A DNA stretch of 64,000 nucleotides from Hymenobacter rubidus. GTDB lineage: Bacteria; Bacteroidota; Bacteroidia; Cytophagales; Hymenobacteraceae. Below are positions 48,802 through 57,226 of the stretch, piece by piece; the first letter of the stretch is position 1, and each line of letters starts with the position of its first letter. The position numbers were made by a program, and so were the translations under genes. The notes beneath the pieces were generated by a model, which was given only the letters and a program-made list of their open reading frames with translations, was not told where the DNA came from and ran no database searches. The stretch covers positions 16,552 to 80,551 of the forward strand of contig NZ_JAERQF010000026.1 of the NCBI RefSeq assembly GCF_016734815.1. The letters run 5' to 3'.

Positions 48802-50715
48802 ATGATTCCATCACCTGCCATCCGCCTACTGCTGCGCCGCTTTGCCCTGCTACTGGGCGTGTACTCGCTGCTGCGGCTAGGCTTTTACTTGTTCAACCTC
48901 ACCACTTTTAGCGGCATTGGGTTGGGCGCGCTGGCCATGGCGTTTTTCCACGGGCTGCGCTTCGATATAGCAGCGCTGCTGTGGCTGAACCTGCCGCTGG
49001 TGCTGGCTTCGCTGCTGGTGCCGGTGCGCGCGCGGCGCGGGCAGCAGTGGCTGCGGGCGCTGTTTGTGCTCCTGAATCTGCCGGGATTTCTGCTCAATGT
49101 TATTGATTGGCAGTACTTCAAGTTCATTGGTCGGCGGCTGAGCAACGAGTGGCACACCATTGGCGACGACCTGGCGCAGCAGGCCGGCCAGATTGGGCTG
49201 CACTACTGGTACCTGGCCATTCCGCTGCTGGGCTTGGTGTACCTGCTGTGGTGGCTGTGCCCCATGCCCACGCCGGCCGAAGTAGCGGCGCCCGCCGGCC
49301 GCTGGCACTGGGTGCAGCGCACCGTCGAATTTATGCTGGTGGTGGGTTTGGTGGTGCTGGGCCTGCGTGGCGGCTGGCAGCTGAAGCCGCTGCGGACCGG
49401 CACGGCCTTCGAGCAGCAGCCCGCCGTACTCGGCCACCTGGCCCTGAACAGCACGTTCACGGTCCTGAAATCCTTCGACGAAGTGCCGGTGGAGCGGGTG
49501 AGCTATTTCCCCTCGGTAGCGGCGCTGCGGCCGGCCCTGGGCGCGGCCCCTTTGCCCGCGCGAAACCTGCCCCCCACCCGTACCCCTGACAACGTGGTGG
49601 TGCTGCTGCTGGAAAGCTTTGCGTCGGAATACACCGGCGTTGAGAATGGCGGCAAGGGCGGCTACACGCCGTTTTTTGATTCGCTGGCCACGGCACCCGG
49701 CGCCCTGCTCATGCGCGATAACTACGCTAACGGCCGTCGGTCCATTGAGGCGCTGCCCGCCGTGCTTTCGGGCCTGCCTTCGCTCATGGATGAGCCCTTC
49801 ATTACCTCCAGCTTTCAGACGGCGGAAGTGCACGGGTTGGGTGAAATCCTGGGCCGCCACGGCTACAACACGGCCATGTACCACGCCGGCGCCAACGGCA
49901 CCATGGGCTTCGATATGTTCGCGGGCATTGCCGGCATGCAGCATTACTACGGCGTCAACGAGTATCCTGGCGGCGTGGGCAGCCCCGACTACGACGGCCA
50001 CTGGGGCATTTTTGACGAGCCCTACCTGCAATACTTCAACCGGCAACTCACGGCCACCCGGCAGCCGTTTCTGGCCTCGCTCTTCACGCTCAGCTCGCAC
50101 GACCCGTTCACGGTGCCCGCTCCCTACAAGGGCCGTTTTCCAAAGGGCACCGAGCCCATTCACCCCACCATTGCCTACGCCGACCTGGCGTTGCGGCGCT
50201 TCTTTGCTGCCGCCCGCCGCGAGCCCTGGTACGCGCACACGCTCTTCATCCTCACCGCCGACCATACCTCGCAATCGGACCAGCCCAGCTACCAAAACCC
50301 CCTCGGCTACCACAAAACGCCACTGCTGCTGCTGCGCCCCGGCCAGCCATTGCCCAGCGCCAACGTGCACCGCATCACCCAGCAGGCCGATGTGCCCGCC
50401 TCGGTGCTCGACGTGCTGGGGCTGCCGCAGGAGCAAAAGCTGCTATTACCCTTCGGCTCCTCGGTGTTTGATGCGGCCAGCCCCGGCCGGGCACTGTTCC
50501 GCGACGGCGACTCGTATTTCCTGGTACATTCCGATTTCGTGACCGAGCTCACGAACAAGAACGAAGTGCGGCTCTACCCGTACCAAACGCACTTTATGCC
50601 GAACGAGCCGGTGGCCAACCCCGACCCTGCGCTGGTGCAGCAATACGGCAATGAGCTGCGCGCCTGCGTGCAATTCTATGTAAATGGCCTGCTGGATAAC
50701 CGGCTGTATAAATAA
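48802..50715 (+). CDS. LtaS-like membrane sulfatase-fold transferase
   Basis: 637 residues. About five N-terminal membrane helices (1-195), then an extracytoplasmic alkaline-phosphatase/sulfatase-fold domain: NVVVLLLESFASEYTG (metal Glu), NYANGRRSIEALPAVLSGLPSL, and ILTADHTS (metal Asp-His). In LtaS the nucleophile is Thr in the same place; here it is Ser314 (GRRS). The family transfers or hydrolyses phosphoglycerol or phosphoethanolamine groups on lipids and glycans. In a Gram-negative this could modify periplasmic glucans or lipid A-like molecules; substrate unknown. The start ATG at 48802 is preceded by the composite repeat. Confidence 0.9.
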   Translation: MIPSPAIRLLLRRFALLLGVYSLLRLGFYLFNLTTFSGIGLGALAMAFFHGLRFDIAALLWLNLPLVLASLLVPVRARRGQQWLRALFVLLNLPGFLLNVIDWQYFKFIGRRLSNEWHTIGDDLAQQAGQIGLHYWYLAIPLLGLVYLLWWLCPMPTPAEVAAPAGRWHWVQRTVEFMLVVGLVVLGLRGGWQLKPLRTGTAFEQQPAVLGHLALNSTFTVLKSFDEVPVERVSYFPSVAALRPALGAAPLPARNLPPTRTPDNVVVLLLESFASEYTGVENGGKGGYTPFFDSLATAPGALLMRDNYANGRRSIEALPAVLSGLPSLMDEPFITSSFQTAEVHGLGEILGRHGYNTAMYHAGANGTMGFDMFAGIAGMQHYYGVNEYPGGVGSPDYDGHWGIFDEPYLQYFNRQLTATRQPFLASLFTLSSHDPFTVPAPYKGRFPKGTEPIHPTIAYADLALRRFFAAARREPWYAHTLFILTADHTSQSDQPSYQNPLGYHKTPLLLLRPGQPLPSANVHRITQQADVPASVLDVLGLPQEQKLLLPFGSSVFDAASPGRALFRDGDSYFLVHSDFVTELTNKNEVRLYPYQTHFMPNEPVANPDPALVQQYGNELRACVQFYVNGLLDNRLYK

Positions 50716-50845
50716 ACTGTAAGTCGCGGGAATAGCGAACAGTAAGCAGGAAACGGTGGCGCTAACCAATCTGCGAAGCCAACGTTAAAGGCAGTGCATC
50801 AGCCGCTCTTCCGGGCGGTGTATTGTCCACTTTAATTCCTTTCCC

Positions 50846-51124
50846 GTGAAAAAGCAACTTATTCTTCTAGCTCTTTTGGCCATGGGTGGCTACTCGGCCA
50901 ATGCTCAGTCGAGCACCAGCACCACCACTACCCGGCAGACGACTGTGACGCCCGCTCCGGCCACCTATCCAACCGCCACGCCTGCACCTTCCACCACCAC
51001 TACCACGGAGTCGACCACTACCACCACTGACCCAAACACCACGGTTATTGAGAAGCCGGTTCGGGTAGTGCCCGCTGATGCCCGGATAAAAGACAAGCGC
51101 AATAAGACGAAAATCAAGCGGTAG
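50846..51124 (+). CDS. Small exported Thr-rich protein
   Basis: 92 residues from GTG 50846 (signal peptide MKKQLILLALLAMGGYSANAQ). The mature region is almost pure Thr/Ser/Pro (STSTTTTRQTT, STTTTTESTTTTT), ending in a basic tail (RIKDKRNKTKIKR). Low-complexity Thr-rich stretches like this are typical of surface-exposed, possibly O-glycosylated Bacteroidota proteins. The GTG start is inferred because it gives a full signal peptide. Own terminator. Confidence 0.7.
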   Translation: MKKQLILLALLAMGGYSANAQSSTSTTTTRQTTVTPAPATYPTATPAPSTTTTTESTTTTTDPNTTVIEKPVRVVPADARIKDKRNKTKIKR

Positions 51125-51149
51125 TATTTCATCCGTTTGTTCCGGTTTC

Positions 51150-51185
51150 AAAGCCCGGCCGCAACTACTTGCGGCCGGGCTTTTT
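51150..51185 (+). terminator. Intrinsic terminator
   Basis: AAAGCCCGGCCGC, 8-base loop, complement and five T. Lies between the Thr-rich gene and the convergent gene at 51220. Confidence 0.88.
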
Positions 51186-51219
51186 GCTGACATCAAGCCC
51201 GTATTCAGGGGGCTCCCCA

Positions 51220-51678
51220 TTATCCTGTTGCCTGGCTGAATGAAGGGATTTCCGCCAGCCGCTCATTGGTGCGCTTCTCAAAATCGACCCGCCAGCAATA
51301 GTGTACTAAGCCGTTGGTGAGCAGCAGCAGCGGGGCGCCGATGGACTGATTATAGGTAGTGGCCTGCCGGGCTACTTCCTGTGTGATGGGCACCGAGGGC
51401 GCCTTGCACTCCACCAGCAGCAGGGGCTGGCCTTCGGGATTGAGGGCCAGCAGGTCGGTGCGCTTCTGGCGCTGGTTGTAGCGTAGGCCGCGCTCCAGGG
51501 CCAGCAGGCCGCGCGGGTAGCCGAGGTGGTTGATTAAATAATGCACCACGTGCTGCCGCACCCACTCCTCGGGCGTGAGCACGACGTGCTTGCGCCGCAG
51601 CCCGTCCCAGATGAGTGGCTGATTTGTGGCCGATTGCGTAAGTTTGGCCTCGAAAGGCGGCAGGTCCAGGGCTTGCAT
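51220..51678 (-). CDS. Stand-alone HsdR-N-like PD-(D/E)XK protein
   Basis: 152 residues from ATG 51678 (an in-frame TTG upstream is less likely; GGAGGTG lies right before the ATG). RQKRTDLLALNPEGQPLLLVECKAPSVPITQEVARQ shows the Asp, Glu and Lys of a restriction-endonuclease fold (D-x(n)-ExK), and the overall pattern matches the type I restriction HsdR N-terminal domain (HSDR_N_2). No HsdM, HsdS or helicase is near. Stand-alone copies are widespread in Bacteroidota and their role is unclear; maybe a housekeeping nuclease-like factor. Confidence 0.85.
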   Translation of the reverse strand: MQALDLPPFEAKLTQSATNQPLIWDGLRRKHVVLTPEEWVRQHVVHYLINHLGYPRGLLALERGLRYNQRQKRTDLLALNPEGQPLLLVECKAPSVPITQEVARQATTYNQSIGAPLLLLTNGLVHYCWRVDFEKRTNERLAEIPSFSQATG

Positions 51679-51705
51679 CACCTCCAAAGGTAGGGGTCTG
51701 GTATC

Positions 51706-51787
51706 GAGTGACTGAGCAACTGAGTGGCTAAGTGACTCCGAAACGCATACCCTTTTCTCACTCCCTCACTTAGCCATTCAGCCACTC
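51706..51787. repeat. Inverted repeat between the HsdR-N-like gene and amn
   Basis: GAGTGACTGAGCAACTGAGT/GGCTAAGTGA (left) with the complement CTCACTTAGCCATTCAGCCA (right), imperfect, about 30 bp arms. Ends 12 bases before the amn start. No sequence shared with families A or B. Confidence 0.75.
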
Positions 51788-51799
51788 AAATACTCTTTT

Positions 51800-52570
51800 A
51801 TGAAGACCAAAGAAGAAATCGTAAACAACTGGCTGCCACGCTACACGGGTGTGCCCCTGAACGAATTTGGGCAGTACATTCTGCTCACCAATTTCAGTAA
51901 TTACGTGTACATGTTTGCCGAGCAGTTCGGAGTGGAGGTACGCGGCCTCGACAAGCCCATGCAGACGGCCACCGCCAACGGCATCACCATTGTCAACTTC
52001 GGCATGGGCTCGCCCATGGCGGCCACGGTGATGGATTTGCTCTCGGCCATCAAGCCCAAGGCGGCGCTGTTTCTGGGCAAGTGCGGCGGTCTGAAAAAGA
52101 CCAAGCTCGGCGATTTGGTGCTGCCCATCGCGGCCATCCGCGGCGACGGTACTTCGGACGACTACCTGCCTAAGGAAATCCCGGCCCTGCCTTCATTCCG
52201 CCTGCAACGCGCTGTTTCGTCGATGATTAAGAAGCACGAGCTGGACTATTACACCGGCACCGTGTACACCACCAACCGCCGCGTGTGGGAGCACGACCAG
52301 GATTTTAAGGACTACCTGCGCCGCGTGCGCGCCCTGGCCGTGGACATGGAAACGGCCACCATTTTCGTGTGCGGCTTCATGAACGACATTCCCCACGGCG
52401 CCCTGCTGCTGGTAAGCGACAACCCGATGACGCCCGAAGGCGTGAAAACCTCGGAATCAGACTCGAAAGTGACCACCAACTTCGTGAAGCAGCACCTGCA
52501 AATCGGCATTGAGTCGCTGCAGGAGCTGCAGTTCTCAGGCGAGTCGGTGAAGCACATGCGCTTCGAATAA
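51800..52570 (+). CDS. amn: AMP nucleosidase
   Basis: 256 residues. Removes adenine from AMP, giving ribose 5-phosphate, in purine salvage. The nucleoside phosphorylase-like fold is clear: ITIVNFGMGSPMAATVMDLLSAIKPKAALFLGKCGGLKKTKLGDLVLPIAAIRGDGTSDDYLP, and RALAVDMETATIFVCGFMNDIPHGALLLVSDNPMTPEGVK, with Asp in the SDNPM loop that contacts the base. The short single-domain form is the one found in Bacteroidota. Own promoter region of 112 bases, dominated by an inverted repeat. Confidence 0.95.
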   Translation: MKTKEEIVNNWLPRYTGVPLNEFGQYILLTNFSNYVYMFAEQFGVEVRGLDKPMQTATANGITIVNFGMGSPMAATVMDLLSAIKPKAALFLGKCGGLKKTKLGDLVLPIAAIRGDGTSDDYLPKEIPALPSFRLQRAVSSMIKKHELDYYTGTVYTTNRRVWEHDQDFKDYLRRVRALAVDMETATIFVCGFMNDIPHGALLLVSDNPMTPEGVKTSESDSKVTTNFVKQHLQIGIESLQELQFSGESVKHMRFE

Positions 52571-52596
52571 GGCGGGGTTTAATCGAACTACCGGAA

Positions 52597-52686
52597 CGTC
52601 ATGCTGAGCGCAGCCGAAGCATCTCTACTGCAATAGTAAATCATTACTTACACAGTAAAGATGCTTCGGCTGCGCTCAGCATGACG
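52597..52686. repeat. Intergenic palindrome, family A
   Basis: Arms ACGTCATGCTGAGCGCAGCC and the complement GGCTGCGCTCAGCATGACGT. Both arms carry GCAGCCG/CGGCTGC where other copies have GCAGTCG/CGACTGC, a second clear compensating pair. Loop about 30 bases, AT-rich. Confidence 0.92.
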
Positions 52687-52732
52687 TGCTTTTTCACAGT
52701 TATCACCGAGACTTCCCACCAAACCTCTCCGC

Positions 52733-54400
52733 ATGGCCCTCTTTTCCGCCACGACATTTCCTAAGCTTGCCGCGCCGCTGTTGGCCCTGACGTTGCTCAG
52801 CGGTTGCGCCGCCAAGCGCGAGGCCGTGGATTTACTCGTGACCAACGCCACGGTTTATACCGTCGATTCGACCTTTTCCAAGGTCGAAGCGTTTGCGGTG
52901 AAGGATGGCAAATTTGTGGCCGTGGGTCCGGCGGCGGAACTGAAAGGCAAGTACCAAGCAAAGCAGGAAGTAGACGGGGGCGGCAAGTTTATTTATCCCG
53001 GATTCTATGACGCGCACTGCCACTTTTACCGCTACGCCGTGGGCCTGGCCGGCGCCGATTTGGTGGGCACCAAATCCTGGGCGCAGGTCATTGAGCGGCT
53101 GCAGGAAACCCGCCGGAAATACCCCAAAGCACGCTGGCTGACCGGCTGGGGCTGGGACCAGAACGACTGGCCCAACAAGCAGTTTCCCACCAAAGACACC
53201 CTGGACCGGCTGTTTCCGGACGTGCCGGTCTATATCACCCGCGTCGACGGGCACGCGGGCCTAGCCAATCAGAAACTGCTGGACCAAGCGGGCATCACGG
53301 CCCGCACTTCCATCAGCGGCGGCGTGATTGGGCGCGACGCGCAGGGCCGCCTCACGGGCCTGCTGGTGGATAAAGCCCAGGGCTTGCTGGGTAGCGTATA
53401 CCCCGTCACTACCGCCGCCGAAGACACGCCCCTGTTGATGCAGGCCCAGCAGAATTGCCTGGCCGTGGGCCTCACCAGCCTGGCCGAGGCGGGCCTTGAG
53501 AAGATGGATATCGACATCCTGGATTCGTTGCAGCGGCTGAACCAGCTGCACCTGCGCTTTAACGCCATGGTTCGGGCTTCGCCCGAGAACGTGGCGTATT
53601 ACTTAAAGAAAGGCCCCGTGCAGACCGACCGGCTCACCGTCAATTCCTTTAAGGTGATGGCCGACGGGGCGCTGGGCTCGCGCGGCGCCTGCCTGCTCCA
53701 CCCCTACACGGATAAATCCAGGGAAACCGGTTTCCTGATTCAGACCGTGCCGGAATACCGGGCGCTGGCCCGGCAGCTGGCCGCCTCGAAGTTCCAGATG
53801 AACACCCACGCCATCGGTGACTCGGCCAACCGCATCATCCTCAACATCTACGGCGAGGCGTTGAAGGGCCAGAAGGACCGTCGCTGGCGCATCGAGCACG
53901 CCCAGGTCATCACCCCTGCCGACATGCCTAAGTTCGGGCAATTCGGCATTGTGCCCTCGGTGCAGCCCACCCACGCCACTTCGGACATGTACTGGGCCGG
54001 CGAGCGGCTGGGCGCCGAGCGGTTGAAAACGGCTTACGCCTACAAAGAGCTGCTGAATCAATATGGCCAGTTGGCGCTGGGTTCCGATTTTCCGGTGGAG
54101 AATATTAACCCGCTCTTCGGCTTCCACTCGGCCGTGGCCCGGCAGGATGCGAAGAATTTTCCCGCCGCCGGCTTCCAGATGGAAAACGCCATTTCGCGGC
54201 CCGACGCCCTGCGCGGCATGACTACCTGGGCCGCCCACGCCGCCTTTGAGGAAAAGCGCAAAGGCCAGATTAAGCCCGGCATGCTGGCCGATTTTGTGGT
54301 GCTGGATACCGATTTGCTGACGGCACCCAAGGAAAAGCTGCGCAACTCCCACGTGCTGCAAACCTGGATTGGCGGCCAGCTGGTGTTTGACAAAAAGTAG
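52733..54400 (+). CDS. Amidohydrolase lipoprotein, YtcJ-like
   Basis: 555 residues. Lipoprotein signal with lipobox LLSGC (Cys25). The amidohydrolase fold is complete: FIYPGFYDAHCHFYRYAVG (HxH metal pair), GWGWDQNDW, DALGSRGACL (KVMADGALGSRGA), MNTHAIGDSANRI (His), RRWRIEHAQVI (His), LALGSDFPVENINPLFGFHSAV (catalytic Asp). This matches the exoenzyme-regulatory/YtcJ-type metal-dependent hydrolases. The substrate is unknown; membrane-anchored and periplasmic facing, so perhaps scavenging of amides. Preceded by a repeat. Confidence 0.93.
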   Translation: MALFSATTFPKLAAPLLALTLLSGCAAKREAVDLLVTNATVYTVDSTFSKVEAFAVKDGKFVAVGPAAELKGKYQAKQEVDGGGKFIYPGFYDAHCHFYRYAVGLAGADLVGTKSWAQVIERLQETRRKYPKARWLTGWGWDQNDWPNKQFPTKDTLDRLFPDVPVYITRVDGHAGLANQKLLDQAGITARTSISGGVIGRDAQGRLTGLLVDKAQGLLGSVYPVTTAAEDTPLLMQAQQNCLAVGLTSLAEAGLEKMDIDILDSLQRLNQLHLRFNAMVRASPENVAYYLKKGPVQTDRLTVNSFKVMADGALGSRGACLLHPYTDKSRETGFLIQTVPEYRALARQLAASKFQMNTHAIGDSANRIILNIYGEALKGQKDRRWRIEHAQVITPADMPKFGQFGIVPSVQPTHATSDMYWAGERLGAERLKTAYAYKELLNQYGQLALGSDFPVENINPLFGFHSAVARQDAKNFPAAGFQMENAISRPDALRGMTTWAAHAAFEEKRKGQIKPGMLADFVVLDTDLLTAPKEKLRNSHVLQTWIGGQLVFDKK

Positions 54401-54464
54401 CGGGGTGGGAATTACCGGGCTTGCTAACGAATTGCTCGAATTAGCTAAAAATCACTCTTAGCGC

Positions 54465-54627
54465 GTCCTGCTGAGCTTGTCGAAGCAGCTCTCCCGCGCC
54501 GTTTGTCATGCTGACGAAGGAAGCATCTCATCACCTTCCAACTATCTGGTCAATGGTGATAAGGTCCTTCGCGCTGCTCAGGATGACAAACGGCGCGGGA
54601 GAGCTGCTTCGACAAGCTCAGCAGGAC
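54465..54627. repeat. Nested palindrome with 45-bp perfect outer arms
   Basis: Outer arms 54465-54509 and 54583-54627 are a perfect 45-bp inverted pair starting GTCCTGCTGAGCTTGTCGAA. Inner left arm is of family A type (GTCATGCTGA, GAAGCATCTC) and inner right arm of family B type (GGTCCTTCG, CTCAGGATGAC), so the inside is a hybrid. Between the amidohydrolase and the histidine kinase stop codons (284 bases) there is nothing else. Confidence 0.9.
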
Positions 54628-54684
54628 AGTCTACTCTACTTATGACGGTCTGCGCTCAGCATGACCGGTTTTATCAACTCTAAC

Positions 54685-56517
54685 CTAACCCGGCAGGCAA
54701 GAAACCACCCCGAAGCCCGGCGTTTCGGTTTCCAGTCGCAGGGTGCCGCCCAGGGCTTCGGAACGCTGGCGCATGTTGGCCAGGCCCAGGCCGCCACGGC
54801 TGGTGGCTGATGCCTTCGTAGGGGCATTGTCGTGCACCGAAAGGCAGAGCTGCCCGGCCTGCAGCGTAAGGCGAACCGTGACCTGGGTGGCCCCCCTGGC
54901 GTGTTTCACCACGTTGTGCAGGGCCTCTTTGTAGTTGAGGTAGAGCGTTTGGCACACCGCGACGGACGGGCGCAGGGCCGCGGCCTCGTCACTCACCCCA
55001 AAATCGATGGACAAACCGGCGGGGGGCAGCACTTCGTGGGCGTGTTCGCGCATGTGCTCCACTACTTCGGGCAGCTCGGCCGAAGTGGTACGCAGGCTCC
55101 ATACTACATCGGCCATCTGGCGGGCCGCCCGGCGGCTGGTTTCGCTGAGGCGGGTGAGGCGGGCCAGGGTTTGAGCGGGCTCGGCTTTGGCTTCGCGCAG
55201 CAGGTCGCTTTGCTGGCTGATTTGGCTGAGCAAGCTGCCCACGTCGTTGTGCAGGTCGGCGGCCAGGCGGCTGCGCAGGGTCATCTCGCGGGCGGCCTGC
55301 CGCTTGGCGGCCCGGCGCCGGTACTGCCAGAACAACCCTCCGCCCAAGGCCAGGGCCAGCAGTACCAGCGCGCTCAGGCCGCCCACCTGCTGTCGATAGC
55401 GCAGGCGGGCGAGCTCAATGGCCTGCTCATTCAGGCGTTTGTCCTGTTCCAGGTTGCGAATGCGGGCCTGCTGCTCGTTGTCGTGAAAGCGGGCCTGGGC
55501 CTGGCTGAGCGCGGCCGCATTTTCTTGGGCATGCAGCGTGTCGCGCAGCACCAGCAAGCGCTGCAGGGTGTCGAAGGCGGCCGGCTGGCGCTGGGCGTGC
55601 ATGGCCTGGGCCAGCAGCGCCACGTTGGTGGCCTCGTCGGCGGTGGAATGACTGCGCCGGGCCAGGGCCAGAGCTAGCCGGGCTTCGGCGAGGGCGGGGG
55701 CCGGGCGGTGCTGGCTCAGGTAGAGCCGGCCCAGCAGGCCGTGCGCCTGCGCCGCCAGCTGGTCGAGGTGAGCGGCGAGGGCCAGCCGCGCCGCTCGTTT
55801 CCACTGGCTCACCGCCGAATCGGGCTGGTGCTGGTGGGCCTGCACCTGGCCCAGGTTGATGGCCGTGGCCACGGGCAGCTCGGGCCAGGTGCAGTGGGAG
55901 AGGAGGGCTGCGGCTTGCCGCACCAGGGGCACGGCCGGCGTCATTTGCCGGTGCTTGAGGTAGTACTCGGCCATGTTGCACAGCGTCCACACCTCGTAGT
56001 TGTAGCTGCGGGGGCGGGCCTGGGCAAAGATGGTTCGGGCCTGGCCATAGTAGCGCAGGCCGAGGGCCACGTTGCCCGTATTCAGGGCCATATCGGCCAT
56101 GGAGGCATAGGTGGTGGCCTCCATCAGCGGAAGGCGGGCGCGGCGGGCCGTTTGCATTTCCAGCTGGTAGTAGCGCTGGGCGTTGGCGTAGCGGTGGGCC
56201 TGGTAGTCGAGGCCGGCCAGGGCGCCATAGGCATTGGCCTGGCCGCGCAGAAAACCAATGCGTTTGGCCAGTGCCAGCGCCTGTGCTACGTAGCGCGGCG
56301 CCGAATCAGGCCGCGCGTAGATGAGCGCTTGGTAAGCCTCCAGCGCCCGGTATACCCGCACGGTATCGGGCAGGCCGGGCTGCTGCACGGTGGCCCGGAG
56401 CGAGTCGAAGGGAAAGGGACGCGGCGCTTTGGTGGTGGACTGTGCCACTGCTGGCCGCGCCAGGGCCAGCAGCAGGCCAAACCAAAGAAGGAACCAGCGG
56501 GGTAGCAGTAGCACCAT
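54685..56517 (-). CDS. TPR-containing sensor histidine kinase (HisKA_3)
   Basis: 610 residues. Signal peptide, then TPR-like helical repeats (about 55-345) of the kind found in Bacteroidota sensors that detect periplasmic or peptide signals, a coiled segment (345-378), one membrane helix (379-398), a HisKA_3 dimerisation domain with phospho-His423 in RSRLAADLHNDVGSLLSQIS, and a HATPase with LNYKEALHNVVKHA (N box), GRGGLGLANMRQRSEALGG (G box). The histidine kinase would pair with a NarL/LuxR-type regulator. The nearest LuxR-like gene (56781, same strand, upstream) lacks a receiver domain. Confidence 0.92.
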   Translation of the reverse strand: MVLLLPRWFLLWFGLLLALARPAVAQSTTKAPRPFPFDSLRATVQQPGLPDTVRVYRALEAYQALIYARPDSAPRYVAQALALAKRIGFLRGQANAYGALAGLDYQAHRYANAQRYYQLEMQTARRARLPLMEATTYASMADMALNTGNVALGLRYYGQARTIFAQARPRSYNYEVWTLCNMAEYYLKHRQMTPAVPLVRQAAALLSHCTWPELPVATAINLGQVQAHQHQPDSAVSQWKRAARLALAAHLDQLAAQAHGLLGRLYLSQHRPAPALAEARLALALARRSHSTADEATNVALLAQAMHAQRQPAAFDTLQRLLVLRDTLHAQENAAALSQAQARFHDNEQQARIRNLEQDKRLNEQAIELARLRYRQQVGGLSALVLLALALGGGLFWQYRRRAAKRQAAREMTLRSRLAADLHNDVGSLLSQISQQSDLLREAKAEPAQTLARLTRLSETSRRAARQMADVVWSLRTTSAELPEVVEHMREHAHEVLPPAGLSIDFGVSDEAAALRPSVAVCQTLYLNYKEALHNVVKHARGATQVTVRLTLQAGQLCLSVHDNAPTKASATSRGGLGLANMRQRSEALGGTLRLETETPGFGVVSCLPG

Positions 56518-56780
56518 GAGCGGCGGGAAGGGGGTGGGAGGGGCAGCAAGTTACCCACAATGCGCCGCGGTCACACCTCCACAGTAGCCTTAAACGACAA
56601 GTTGTATCCCAACAACTGAATATTACCGCTCAATCTCGCTTGCTGCTCGACTTACGCTGGTGGCCCACCGTGATGGAGGAACAGAAAACCGCCAGCGCAA
56701 AAAGCATAAAATGTCTATTATTCAGCTAATTATATCAGTAATAGGTCTGCCTGACCAGGAGTGGGGCAACTGCTTGCCGC

Positions 56781-57116
56781 TTACTCGTGCGGCTGCTTCA
56801 GCGCGTACGCAATCAATGCGCTTTTGGAATTAATTTGCAGCTTTTGGTACACCGCCCGAACGTGGCTGCGAACGGTATCGGGGGCAATGGCGAGCTGTTC
56901 GGCGATGGCCTTGTAGCTCTGGCCCGCGGCAATGCGCTGCACAATTTGCTGCTCCCGTGCCGTGAGCGGCTCATGCGGCAGAATATCGGTGAGCCGCATG
57001 GTATGGAAGGGCGTTGCCTTCAAAAAATGTGCTGCATGAGCCGGCCCGTCCCGCATGAGCAGCGTCCGGAAAGGAAACACGCGCTTGAATGGGGGTAATG
57101 ACTGAAGGTATTGCAT
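56781..57116 (-). CDS. LuxR-type HTH protein without receiver domain
   Basis: 111 residues. The C-terminal 65 residues are a LuxR/NarL helix-turn-helix: LTAREQQIVQRIAAGQSYKAIAEQLAIAPDTVRSHVRAVYQKLQINSKSALIAYAL. The first 45 residues (PPFKRVFPFRTLLMRDG, AHAAHFLKATPFHTMRL) do not form a receiver domain, and no receiver is encoded upstream in any frame. It could be a stand-alone DNA-binding subunit, a degraded response regulator, or a GerE-like protein. It sits 264 bases upstream of the histidine kinase gene on the same strand, so a functional link is possible. Confidence 0.8.
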   Translation of the reverse strand: MQYLQSLPPFKRVFPFRTLLMRDGPAHAAHFLKATPFHTMRLTDILPHEPLTAREQQIVQRIAAGQSYKAIAEQLAIAPDTVRSHVRAVYQKLQINSKSALIAYALKQPHE

Positions 57117-57226
57117 TCTGCAAAGTTCGGATGCGAATCAATACCGCGGTATGACATAAACATGTCATTTATCTGCAACGCAGTGGCAGCGCCAACACTA
57201 AGCGGGTGGGTCATGAGCCGGACGGC

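Noticed and set aside
48877..50436. A 519-residue antisense frame in the LtaS-like gene
   Set aside because: Shadow frame, composition Gln/Arg/His-rich, no recognisable fold.
51220..51678. Part of a type I restriction-modification system
   Set aside because: Only the N-terminal nuclease-like domain exists; no helicase, methylase or specificity gene nearby.
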